Of a stretch of 64,000 nucleotides of DNA, positions 43,560 through 51,699 are shown piece after piece. The stretch lies in contig NC_007973.1 in assembly GCF_000196015.1 (NCBI RefSeq), positions 558,001 through 622,000 of the forward strand. The letters run 5' to 3'. The position numbers and the translations under genes were made by a program. Under the pieces are notes generated by a model. The model was not told the DNA's origin. It worked only from the letters and a program-made list of their open reading frames with translations, and ran no database searches. Numbering within the stretch: the first letter of the stretch is position 1; each line of letters opens with the position of its first letter. This DNA is from Cupriavidus metallidurans CH34 (GTDB lineage: Bacteria > Pseudomonadota > Gammaproteobacteria > Burkholderiales > Burkholderiaceae).

Positions 43560-44773
43560 CCGCCGTTTAGCAGGATCTTCGCGGTCGAGAGGGCGATCAT
43601 GCCTTCCTCGTCCGTCTGCAGCGCCAGCACCGGCACGCGGCTTGTGTCGCTGCTGATGCGCTGGCAGTTGTCGCCATTGGCCGCGGCATCCAGCGAGATG
43701 CCGAAGAGATCGGTGAGGTGCGCGCAGACGCGTGCGCGCACGTCCGGCGAGTTGGCGCCGATACCAGCCGTGAAGACCAGTCCATCCAGGCCACCCAGCG
43801 TGACCGCGAGCTTGCCGATTTCCTGTGCGGCGCGATAGGCGTAGAAGTCCACGGCCAGCTTCGCGCGCGGCGTATCGCTGGCCAGCAGTGCGCGCATGTC
43901 GCTGCTGACGCCGGAGATACCCTTCAGGCCAGATTGCCCATAGAGCATCGCCTGGATTGCGTCGGGCGTCATCCCTTGCGCCGCCAGCCACAGCACCGCG
44001 CCGGGGTCGATCGTGCCGCAGCGCGTGCCCATCGGCATGCCGTCCAGCGCCGTGAGGCCCATGGTCGATTCCACGCTCTTGCCGCCGCGCATCGCGCACA
44101 GGCTCGCGCCATTGCCGAAGTGGGCAACGATCACGCGGCCCTCGGCCAAGTCGGGCGCCACCTGCTTGAGCCGGCGCGCGATATACGCGTAGGACAGCCC
44201 ATGAAAGCCGAAACGCCGGATGCCCTGCTCGTAGTACTCGTAGGGCAGCGCCATCAACTGGGCCATCGGATCGTGCCCGGCGTGGAACGCGGTGTCGAAG
44301 CACGCCACCTGCAACAGGTCGGGCGCGGCGGCCCGCACCGCGCGGATCGCCGTCAGGTTGTGTGGCTGGTGCAGCGGTGCCAGCGGTACCAGCGCATCGA
44401 GCCTGGCGATCACGTTGTCGTCGATGCGCACGGCGTCGGCAAAGTCCATGCCGCCATGCACCACGCGATGGCCGATCGCTACCGGCGGCGTGTCGCGCAG
44501 GCCTTCCTGCAGCCTGGCCTGGATCAGGCGGAACGCCGCATCGTGATCGGGCACCAGCTCCACGGGAAAGCGCTCGTCGGCGACGACGGTTCCATCGGCC
44601 AGGCGCCCCTCGATATGCGGCGCCACGCCGATACCTTCGATCTGACCGTGCGCAAGCTGCGCGGGCAGGACTTCGACGTCCTCGTGAGCAGCCTCCGGCA
44701 CGGAGAAGATGGAAATCTTGACGCTCGACGAGCCAGCGTTGACGACGAGGATGACGGGATGAGCAGTGGTCAC
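43556..44773 (-). CDS. ackA: Acetate kinase
   Basis: A 405-residue ASKHA-fold kinase converting acetyl phosphate and ADP to acetate and ATP. Signatures: VNAGSSSVKISIF at the N-terminus, HRVVHGG, CFDTAFHAG, RRFGFHGLSY and HFGNGASLCA. The start is a GTG at 44773 with GGAG eight bases upstream, giving the usual short N-terminus before VNAGSSS; upstream frame extension is into the pta gene. It follows pta by 23 bp. Propionate or butyrate kinase activity cannot be excluded. Confidence 0.95.
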   Translation of the reverse strand: MTTAHPVILVVNAGSSSVKISIFSVPEAAHEDVEVLPAQLAHGQIEGIGVAPHIEGRLADGTVVADERFPVELVPDHDAAFRLIQARLQEGLRDTPPVAIGHRVVHGGMDFADAVRIDDNVIARLDALVPLAPLHQPHNLTAIRAVRAAAPDLLQVACFDTAFHAGHDPMAQLMALPYEYYEQGIRRFGFHGLSYAYIARRLKQVAPDLAEGRVIVAHFGNGASLCAMRGGKSVESTMGLTALDGMPMGTRCGTIDPGAVLWLAAQGMTPDAIQAMLYGQSGLKGISGVSSDMRALLASDTPRAKLAVDFYAYRAAQEIGKLAVTLGGLDGLVFTAGIGANSPDVRARVCAHLTDLFGISLDAAANGDNCQRISSDTSRVPVLALQTDEEGMIALSTAKILLNGG

Positions 44774-44796
44774 GCGGCGAATCTCCGTAAGTGGCT

Positions 44797-45747
44797 TCAG
44801 ACCTTGACGGCTGCCTCGGTGGCAACACGGCGTGCATGGGCGATGAGCACGGCGATCGCGCAACTACCAATGCGCGCGCGCACGCTGTCGGCGCGGCTGG
44901 TCAGGATGATCGGCACGCGCGCGCCAAGCACGATGCCAGCCGCTTCCGCACCGGCCAGGAACGTGAGCTGCTTGGCGAGCATGTTGCCGGCTTCGAGGTC
45001 CGGCACGAGCAGGATATCGGGGTCGCCGGCCACTTCGGAATGGATGCCCTTGGTTTCGGCCGCGGCCTTGCTGATGGCGTTGTCGAACGCCAGCGGACCA
45101 TCGAGCAGGCCGCCTTCGATCTGCCCGCGCAGGCTCATCATGCACAGCGCGGCGGCGTCGATCGTCGACGGGATCTTGTCCGTCACTGTTTCCACGGCCG
45201 AGAGAATCGCCACCTTGGGGCGCTCGACGCCGAGAATGCGCACGAGGTCGATGGCGTTGCGCACGATGTCGGCCTTCTCGTTCAGCGTGGGGAAGATGTT
45301 GACCGCGGCGTCCGTGATGAACAGCGGCTTGTGATAGGTCGGCACGTCCATCGCGAAGACATGCGAAAGGCGCCGTTCCGTGCGCAAACCGCTGGTGCTG
45401 CGCGTCACGGCGTGCAGCAACTCATCGGTATGGAGGCTGCCCTTCATCAGCAGTTCGGCGCGGCCCGAGCGCACGGCTTCCACGGCGGCTTCGGCCGAAG
45501 CATGGCTGTGAGGCGTGTCGATGATCGGGGTATCGCCGAGGGTCAGGCCGTGCTCCTCCGCCACTTGCCGGATGCGCCACTCGGGACCAACCAGCAGCGG
45601 AGTAATCAGGCCAAGTCGTGCAGCTTCCAGTGCGCCATCGAGCGATGACTGGTCGCACGGATGCGCGACGGCGGTGGGGATGGGGGGCAGCCCCTCGCAA
45701 CGCGCGAGCAGCTGGGCGTACTTGTCGGTGGACGGTGTGGTCGGCAT
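44797..45747 (-). CDS. pta: Phosphate acetyl/butyryltransferase
   Basis: A 316-residue acyltransferase of the Pta/Ptb family without extra N-terminal domains (PLLVGPEWRIRQVAEEHGL, MKGSLHTDELLHAVT, KPLFITDAAVNIFPTLNEKADI, PDILLVPDLEAGNMLAKQL). It swaps CoA and phosphate on an acyl group. The sequence is close to bacterial proteins annotated as phosphotransbutyrylase-like or as the Pta half of enoyl-CoA hydratase/Pta fusions, so acyl preference is uncertain. It leads the pta-ackA operon and is divergent from DUF3141-fabI. Confidence 0.9.
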   Translation of the reverse strand: MPTTPSTDKYAQLLARCEGLPPIPTAVAHPCDQSSLDGALEAARLGLITPLLVGPEWRIRQVAEEHGLTLGDTPIIDTPHSHASAEAAVEAVRSGRAELLMKGSLHTDELLHAVTRSTSGLRTERRLSHVFAMDVPTYHKPLFITDAAVNIFPTLNEKADIVRNAIDLVRILGVERPKVAILSAVETVTDKIPSTIDAAALCMMSLRGQIEGGLLDGPLAFDNAISKAAAETKGIHSEVAGDPDILLVPDLEAGNMLAKQLTFLAGAEAAGIVLGARVPIILTSRADSVRARIGSCAIAVLIAHARRVATEAAVKV

Positions 45748-46053
45748 AGGCAGCGTTCCCAGGAACCAAACGGTTTTGGAGGGCAGGCATCCTGGGGGCC
45801 ACGGATGCTGCATTGCGCAAACGTCTTGCGGCAAAGTATATGCCAATGTTCCAACTGCTACGATGACACGCATATGTCATGGGTGACCGATATGTTCGGA
45901 GTGGCGCTTCGGCCAATTGCCATGTCGCCGCGACACTGGTAGATTTTCGGTGTTGCATCGCAGCAAGCGCACCGGCGCTGATCTATCGGTCATCCGGGCG
46001 ACACCTCTTGCCGCGACACCCTGACTCCGCCTATCCAGACTGGGAGAAACGGA
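45748..46053. other. Divergent gap between pta-ackA and DUF3141-fabI
   Basis: A 306-bp non-coding stretch driving two operons in opposite directions. It contains one perfect dyad (listed separately) near its centre and no coding frame of protein-like composition. Confidence 0.6.
45863..45880. promoter_or_regulatory. Perfect dyad ATGACA-N6-TGTCAT
   Basis: ATGACA at 45863-45868 and TGTCAT at 45875-45880 are exact complements around a 6-bp spacer, close to midway between the pta and DUF3141 starts. It is placed to control both operons, but the binding protein is not encoded nearby. Confidence 0.45.
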
Positions 46054-48318
46054 ATGACCGCACGTCAACCGACCGCTGTCACATCGACAGCGGAGGCACC
46101 CTCACCGGCCGCGACCGCGCTCGCCGGGTTTCTTCCACCAGTTCCGCCTACCGCCATTGCGCACGCCGCATGGGAGTACGGCCTCGATGCGTGGCAACGC
46201 TCGATCCTGTTCCTCGACATCCTTCGGCAGCGCGGCAATGAAACCGCGGAGCACGAGCGCGGTGGTATGCCGCCAGTGCTGGTTTTCGACTACGAGGTAC
46301 TGATCGACGGTCGCGATTTGCCGACGCCGGTCAACTACGCGCTGGTTCGCATCGTGCCACCTGAAGGGCAACCGACGGACCCGGCCAAGCGGCCGTTCGT
46401 GGTGATGGACCCCCGCGCGGGGCACGGTCCCGGCATCGGCGGGTTCAAGTCCGACAGCGAGATTGGCAACGCGCTGCGCAGTGGGCATCCGTGTTACTTC
46501 ATCACGTTCTTCCGCGATCCTTGCCCGGGGCAGACGATCGAGGACGTCGCGCGTACGGAAGGCCTGTTTCTGCAGGCGGTCGCCGAGCGCCACCCCGATG
46601 CGCCCGGCAAGCCATTCGTCGTCGGCAACTGTCAGGCAGGCTGGGCCCTGCTGATGCTGGCGGCTGCCGCGCCGGAAGTCACCGGCCCGATCCTGCTGGC
46701 TGGCGCGCCTGTGGCGTACTGGTCCGGAGTGCGTGGCAAGAATCCGATGCGGTACTCGGGTGGCCTGCTTGGCGGCACCTGGCTGGCATCGCTGGCTGCG
46801 GATCTGGGCAATGGCCGCTTCGACGGCGCCTGGCTCGTCCAGAACTTCGAGAAGCTCGATCCCGCGAACACGTTCTGGTCGAAGCTCTACAACGTTTATG
46901 CCAAGGCCGATACCGAGGGTCCGCGTTTCCTGGAGTTCGAGCGCTGGTGGGGCGGCCACTTCCTGATGAACCGGGGAGAGATCGACTGGATCGTGCAGAA
47001 CCTGTTCGTCGGCAACCATCTCACAGCGGGTGAGGTGCGCAGCAACGACGGCAAGACGGTGATCGACCTGCGGAACGTGCGCTCGCCGGTGATCGTGTTT
47101 GCCTCCTGGGGCGACAACATCACGCCGCCGCAGCAGGCGCTGAACTGGATTCCCGATCTCTACGCGAACGTTGACGAGATCGTCGCCAACGACCAGACCA
47201 TCGTCTATTGCCTGCATCCTTCGATCGGCCACCTCGGCATCTTCGTATCGGGCAGCGTGGCCAACAAGGAACACTCGGAACTCTTCTGCGCGCTGGACCT
47301 GATCGACGTGCTGCCGCCGGGCCTGTACGAAGCGAAGATCGATGACATCGCGCCGGGCACGTCGCACAAGGATCTGATCGAAGGCCGCTACATGGTGCGC
47401 TTCGAACGGCGCACGATCGACGACATCCTGGCGCTCGACGACGGCCGGGACGACGAACTGCCGTTCCAGGTGGTGCGCCGCGTGGCCGAGATCAACCAGC
47501 ATCTCTACGATACGTTTGCCTCGCCGTTCCTGCGCGCGATGTCGAACGAGTCGATGGCGGAGGTGATTCGGGCGGTGCATCCGACGCGGCTTGAACGCTC
47601 GCTGGAAGGTGACACCAATCCGTGGATGCAATGGGTGAGCGCGATGGCGCCGGCCGTGCGCGAAGCGCGCCAGCCCGTGTCACCCGACAACCCGTTCCTG
47701 GCCATGCAGACCGCGATTTCCGACCAGATCGTGCGCTCGCTCGACCTGTACCGCGATATGCGCGATGCCTGGCAGGAACAGGCGTTCTCGTCGATCTACG
47801 CCACGCCGTGGCTGCCGGCCCTGTTCGGCATGAAGGTGGATACCGAGCGCGCCGAGTCGCCCGCCGTTAGCGCGCTGCGCACGGAGGTGGCGGAACTTCG
47901 CCGTCGCGAGGCGCTGTCCCGGATCGGCGAGGGCACGCTGGTCGATGGATTCCTGCGTATCCTGGCCTACGTGACGGCGGGCAAGTCCGCCATCGAGGAA
48001 CGTCCATTCAACCTGCTACGCAAGCTGGCGGTGGAAAACCCGCCCGACGAGCGTTTCACGCTGGCCGAGTTCAAGGACGCGGTACGGCGTCAGAGCTATG
48101 TAGTCAGTCTCGACCCCGAGGCCGCGCTGCGCACGCTGCCACAACTCGTGCCGGACATGAAGGAGCGCCGCCGGGTGATGGTGCTGGCGCATCGCGTGCT
48201 GACTGTCGGTGGCCCGCTCGAGGGCGAGTGGATGGAGCGTTATCGCAAGGTCGCTGACGTGATGGGTACCGATCACGGCAAGGCCACGCGCGAGGCGGAC
48301 GCCGACGCCAAGACCTGA
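46054..48318 (+). CDS. DUF3141 protein with PHA synthase-like Cys-Asp-His arrangement
   Basis: A 754-residue protein of the DUF3141 family. The first 400 residues look like an alpha/beta-hydrolase fold: FVVMDPRAGHGPGIGGF, the nucleophile elbow VGNCQAGW with Cys193, SWGDNITPP with Asp354 and IGHLGIF with His393. Cys in a lipase-like box, plus late Asp and His, is the pattern of polyhydroxyalkanoate synthases. The C-terminal 300 residues are helical and of unknown role. It shares a divergent promoter with pta-ackA and precedes fabI, so acyl-CoA/acyl-ACP chemistry is a reasonable guess. Confidence 0.85.
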   Translation: MTARQPTAVTSTAEAPSPAATALAGFLPPVPPTAIAHAAWEYGLDAWQRSILFLDILRQRGNETAEHERGGMPPVLVFDYEVLIDGRDLPTPVNYALVRIVPPEGQPTDPAKRPFVVMDPRAGHGPGIGGFKSDSEIGNALRSGHPCYFITFFRDPCPGQTIEDVARTEGLFLQAVAERHPDAPGKPFVVGNCQAGWALLMLAAAAPEVTGPILLAGAPVAYWSGVRGKNPMRYSGGLLGGTWLASLAADLGNGRFDGAWLVQNFEKLDPANTFWSKLYNVYAKADTEGPRFLEFERWWGGHFLMNRGEIDWIVQNLFVGNHLTAGEVRSNDGKTVIDLRNVRSPVIVFASWGDNITPPQQALNWIPDLYANVDEIVANDQTIVYCLHPSIGHLGIFVSGSVANKEHSELFCALDLIDVLPPGLYEAKIDDIAPGTSHKDLIEGRYMVRFERRTIDDILALDDGRDDELPFQVVRRVAEINQHLYDTFASPFLRAMSNESMAEVIRAVHPTRLERSLEGDTNPWMQWVSAMAPAVREARQPVSPDNPFLAMQTAISDQIVRSLDLYRDMRDAWQEQAFSSIYATPWLPALFGMKVDTERAESPAVSALRTEVAELRRREALSRIGEGTLVDGFLRILAYVTAGKSAIEERPFNLLRKLAVENPPDERFTLAEFKDAVRRQSYVVSLDPEAALRTLPQLVPDMKERRRVMVLAHRVLTVGGPLEGEWMERYRKVADVMGTDHGKATREADADAKT

Positions 48319-48408
48319 TTCACGATTACCGTTTTGCTCCGCCTCTGCGTGCCGGAGGCGGGGCGGTGGTCGTGTATCGCTCATCACGTAGCTTCGCCGG
48401 AGAATCCG

Positions 48409-49188
48409 ATGGTGCAAGTACCGAATCCACCCCTTGCAGGGGCGCGCGTGCTCGTCGTGGGCGTGGCGAACGAGGACTCGATTGCCTGGGGCTGCGCCCG
48501 GGCGTTCCGGGAAATGGGCGCCGAGATCGCGCTGACCTATCTCAACGACAAGGCGCTACCGTACGTGGAGCCACTGGCGCGCCAGGTGGAGGCGCCGATC
48601 CTGATGCCGCTCAATGTCGAGGACGATACACAGATGGACGCGCTATTCGCGCGTATCGCAGCAGAATGGGGGCAGCTGGATTCCCTGGTCCATTCCGTGG
48701 CTTTCGCGCCGAAGGCCGACCTGCAGGGCGGACTGCTCAATTCATCGGCCGCCGGATTCGCACGGGCGATGGATGTCTCCTGCCACTCGTTCATTCGCAT
48801 GGCGCGCCGCGCAGTGCCGCTGATGCCGCACGGCGGCACGATGTTCGCGATGAGCTACGACGGTGCCAACCGCGTGGTGCCGAACTATGACTTGATGGGG
48901 CCGGTAAAGGCCGCGCTGGAAGCCAGTTGCCGCTATCTGGCCTATGAGCTCGGGCCACGCAACATCCGCGTGCACGCGATCTCGCCCGGGCCGCTGAAGA
49001 CGCGCGCGGCGTCGGGGCTCAAGGACTTCGACGCTCTGCTGGCCGAGGCGGCGGGGCGCGCGCCGTTGGGCGAACTGGTCGACATCATGGATGTTGGCTT
49101 CGCCACCGCCTACCTGGCTACGCCGTACGCGCGACGGCTGTCGGGCAACACCGTGTACGTCGATGGCGGTGTGCACGTGATGGCCTGA
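48409..49188 (+). CDS. fabI: Enoyl-ACP reductase (NADH) FabI
   Basis: A 259-residue SDR-type enzyme for the last step of fatty acid elongation. Diagnostic segments are VVGVANEDSIAWGCARAF at the nucleotide site, DSLVHSVAFAPK, and SYDGANRVVPNYDLMGPVKAALE with the catalytic Tyr-x6-Lys. The ATG at 48409 follows GGAG. It lies 90 bp after DUF3141; a 7-bp stem (48339-48345 with 48355-48361) sits in the gap. Being in an acyl-phosphate/DUF3141 cluster, it may be a specialised copy rather than the housekeeping one. Confidence 0.93.
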   Translation: MVQVPNPPLAGARVLVVGVANEDSIAWGCARAFREMGAEIALTYLNDKALPYVEPLARQVEAPILMPLNVEDDTQMDALFARIAAEWGQLDSLVHSVAFAPKADLQGGLLNSSAAGFARAMDVSCHSFIRMARRAVPLMPHGGTMFAMSYDGANRVVPNYDLMGPVKAALEASCRYLAYELGPRNIRVHAISPGPLKTRAASGLKDFDALLAEAAGRAPLGELVDIMDVGFATAYLATPYARRLSGNTVYVDGGVHVMA

Positions 49189-49293
49189 CAGGATGGGGCG
49201 ACGCTGTGTGCGATCAGCGCATAAGGCACACGACGTGACGCGGAGCGCGGCCTACAATACACCCAATGCCAACGCACCGAGAGAGAGGCCGCC

Positions 49294-49536
49294 ATGCAGG
49301 TACTGATCCGCGGGCTGCATCGAGATGTGACGGCGGATATGCTGCGCGAGAAGCTCAAGATTTACGCCCGCGTCATCTCGATCGAGATCATGCGCGAGGG
49401 TGACGCCGATCATCCATGGGCATGGGTGGATCTGGACGTCGACGCCTTCACGGCCTGGCGGCTGTTGCGCCAGCTCGACAAACAGTACTTCGCCGGCAGC
49501 ATCATGCGCTGGTACATCCCGGCGCACCAGAACTAG
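49294..49536 (+). CDS. Small RRM-like protein
   Basis: An 80-residue protein I cannot name. Its predicted order of strands and helices (MQVLIRGL, TADMLREKLKIYA, ISIEIMREG, WAWVDLD, DAFTAWRLLRQLD, SIMRWYIPA) fits the beta-alpha-beta-beta-alpha-beta RNA recognition motif, although the aromatic RNP residues are only partly recognisable. GAGAGAGG lies upstream of the ATG. It is monocistronic, followed by an 18-bp perfect hairpin. An RNA-binding role is inference from fold pattern. Confidence 0.65.
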   Translation: MQVLIRGLHRDVTADMLREKLKIYARVISIEIMREGDADHPWAWVDLDVDAFTAWRLLRQLDKQYFAGSIMRWYIPAHQN

Positions 49537-49553
49537 TGGATGCCGCGTGAATG

Positions 49554-49595
49554 CCGCGCCGATACGGCACTGGTGTCAGTGCCGTATCGGCGCGG
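49554..49595. terminator. 18-bp perfect inverted repeat after the RRM-like gene
   Basis: The arms 49554-49571 and 49578-49595 are exact complements over 18 bp with a 6-base loop, starting 17 bp after the stop. The following sequence (TGTCGG) has no T-run, so this may be a non-canonical terminator, or an element upstream of modE 52 bp away. Confidence 0.6.
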
Positions 49596-49646
49596 TGTCG
49601 GCTGGCGGTACCATACGCTATCTTTCACTTCCCACACCGTTAGCAC

Positions 49647-50453
49647 ATGCTCGAACTCCAGGGAGCGATCTGGTTTCGCGCCGGCACGCATGATTGGGGC
49701 GGCAAGGACCGCATCGCGCTGCTGGCTGCCATTGGCGAACATGGCTCGATCACGGCCGCGGCGCGCGCCGTCGGCATCAGCTACAAGGCTGCCTGGGACG
49801 CCATCGACGCCATGAACAACAGCGCCGGCGAGCCGCTGGTTTCGCGCGCGGCTGGCGGCAAGGGCGGGGGCGGTACCCGACTGACCGAACGCGCCGAGCG
49901 CCTGATCCGCACCTACCATGCGATGGAGGCCGAGCACGCCCGCTTCGTCGCCTACCTTGACAAGGTCGGGAGCGCATTGAGCGATGCGGATGCCGACGAC
50001 CTTCACCTGATGAGGCGATTCATGGTCCAGACCAGTGCGCGCAACAAGCTGTTCGGCCGCGTGGAAGCGGTTCGCGGCGGGGCCGTCAACGATGAAGTCA
50101 CGCTGGCGCTGCCGGGTGGTCAGCGCGTTGTTTCCACTATCACGCATGAGAGCGTGGAGACCCTGGGCCTGGCGGCCGGCGCCGAGGCGTTCGCGCTCGT
50201 CAAGGCATCGTCGGTGATGATCGGCCTGCCCGACCCCAACGTGCGGCTGTCGGCGCGTAACCAGTTGCCGGGCGTGGTCTCGCGCGTGCAGCCGGGCGCG
50301 GTCAATGCCGAGGTAGTGCTCGATCTCGATGGCGGCGGCACGGTCGCGGCCATCATCACCAATGCAGCGGTGACGGAACTCGATCTGAAGGTGGGCACGC
50401 GTGCGGTGGCCATTTTCAAGGCGTCGAGCGTGATCCTCGGGACGGTGGGCTAG
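49647..50453 (+). CDS. modE: Molybdate-responsive regulator ModE
   Basis: A 268-residue regulator with an N-terminal winged helix (ALLAAIGEHGSITAAARAVGISYKAAWDAIDAMNN) and two tandem TOBE molybdate-binding domains (SARNKLFGRVEAVRGGAVNDEV and SARNQLPGVVSRVQPGAVNAEV). With molybdate it normally represses modABC; a matching operator lies upstream of modA at 53249. It is followed 6 bp later by a CYTH gene. Confidence 0.95.
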   Translation: MLELQGAIWFRAGTHDWGGKDRIALLAAIGEHGSITAAARAVGISYKAAWDAIDAMNNSAGEPLVSRAAGGKGGGGTRLTERAERLIRTYHAMEAEHARFVAYLDKVGSALSDADADDLHLMRRFMVQTSARNKLFGRVEAVRGGAVNDEVTLALPGGQRVVSTITHESVETLGLAAGAEAFALVKASSVMIGLPDPNVRLSARNQLPGVVSRVQPGAVNAEVVLDLDGGGTVAAIITNAAVTELDLKVGTRAVAIFKASSVILGTVG

Positions 50454-50459
50454 AGCAGC

Positions 50460-50999
50460 ATGGCACGCAATATCGAAATCAAGGCACGCATCGCCTGCGT
50501 CGAGGCGTTGATCCCGCGCGCCGCCGCTGTCGCGGATCATGGCCCGGAACTGATCGAGCAGGATGACACATTCTTCCCGTGCCCGAACGGCAGGCTCAAG
50601 CTGCGCGCGTTCAGTGCCGATCAAGGGCAACTGATCTTCTATTCGCGGCCTGACCAGACGGGGCCGAAGGAAAGTTTCTACATCCTGTCCCCGACGGCGT
50701 CGCCCGACACGTTGCGAGCCGCATTGGTCTCGGCCCACGGCGAGCGTGGACGCGTGCGCAAGGTGCGGACACTGTTCCTCGTCGGTCGCACGCGCGTGCA
50801 TCTCGATCGCGTGGAAGGATTGGGCGACTTTCTGGAACTGGAAGTGGTGCTGCGCGAAGGTGAGCCAGCGGAAGCCGGCGTCGCCGAGGCGCATGGACTG
50901 ATGGCGCGGCTGGGCGTGAACCATGACGCCCTGATCGAAGGCGCCTACGTCGATCTGCTGACTTCGGATCAGGCCACGCGTGCGGGCAGGGGCGCGTAG
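50460..50999 (+). CDS. CYTH domain protein (class IV adenylate cyclase/thiamine triphosphatase-like)
   Basis: A 179-residue CYTH protein. The N-terminal MARNIEIKAR is the family's charged strand, with Asn in place of the first Glu of ExExK, as in CyaB-like members. Further basic/acidic tunnel residues are in QDDTFF, GRLKLRAF, IFYSRPDQTGPKES and FLELEVVL. Members hydrolyse or cyclise triphosphates; no specific activity can be assigned. It follows modE closely and overlaps the convergent modC by 31 bp. Confidence 0.85.
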   Translation: MARNIEIKARIACVEALIPRAAAVADHGPELIEQDDTFFPCPNGRLKLRAFSADQGQLIFYSRPDQTGPKESFYILSPTASPDTLRAALVSAHGERGRVRKVRTLFLVGRTRVHLDRVEGLGDFLELEVVLREGEPAEAGVAEAHGLMARLGVNHDALIEGAYVDLLTSDQATRAGRGA

Positions 51000-51691
51000 A
51001 CCGGCGGATGCCGCTTGCCGGTGCCGCTGCCAAAGATGCGGCCCTCGCGAATCTCGAGCACGTGGTCGCCCAGGATCTCGACGTCTTGCGGATCGTGCGA
51101 AATCACAACCATTGGCACATCGAGGTTCGCCTGCAGCGACAGCAGCTCTTCGCGCATACGCGACCGTAGCGCCGGGTCCAGCGCCGAGAACGGTTCGTCG
51201 AGCAGAACGATATCCGGCTTGGGCGCCAGCGCGCGGGCCAGCGCCACGCGCTGCTTCTGACCGCCCGAGATCTCGGCCGGATATTGATTCACGATCTCGC
51301 GCAAGCCGAAGGCATCGACCCAGTGCGCGGCCTCTGGCGGCAACTCGCGCCGCCGGGGATTGCGCCAGCCGTGGTTCAGACCGAACGCGATGTTCTGCGC
51401 CACGGTCAGATGCGGAAACAGCGCGTAGTCCTGGAACAGGTACGCCACGCGGCGCTCCTGGGGCGGCAGGTCGATGCCGGATTCGCTGTCGAACAGCGTG
51501 CGTCCGTTGAGTACGATGCGCCCGCTTTCCGGCGCCAGCAACCCGGCGATGGCGCGCAGTGTCAGGGTCTTGCCAGAGCCGGAGGGGCCGAACATCGCAA
51601 TGCGGTGACTGTCCGACTCAAATCCGATGTCGAGCGCGAACTGGCGATCTCGCGACACCAGGCGCTTGCGGATGGTGATCTGCATACTCAT
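50969..51691 (-). CDS. modC: Molybdate ABC transporter ATPase ModC, short form
   Basis: A 240-residue ABC ATPase: Walker A FGPSGSGKTLT, Q-loop LFQDYALFPHL, signature ISGGQKQRVALARAL, Walker B IVLLDEPFSALD and switch His VISHD. E. coli-type ModC has about 110 more residues forming a C-terminal molybdate-binding TOBE domain; this protein ends right after the ATPase at LPARVA. Last gene of modABC, 8 bp after modB. Its tail overlaps the convergent CYTH gene. Confidence 0.94.
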   Translation of the reverse strand: MSMQITIRKRLVSRDRQFALDIGFESDSHRIAMFGPSGSGKTLTLRAIAGLLAPESGRIVLNGRTLFDSESGIDLPPQERRVAYLFQDYALFPHLTVAQNIAFGLNHGWRNPRRRELPPEAAHWVDAFGLREIVNQYPAEISGGQKQRVALARALAPKPDIVLLDEPFSALDPALRSRMREELLSLQANLDVPMVVISHDPQDVEILGDHVLEIREGRIFGSGTGKRHPPVYAPLPARVA

Positions 51692-51699
51692 GGCGGGCC

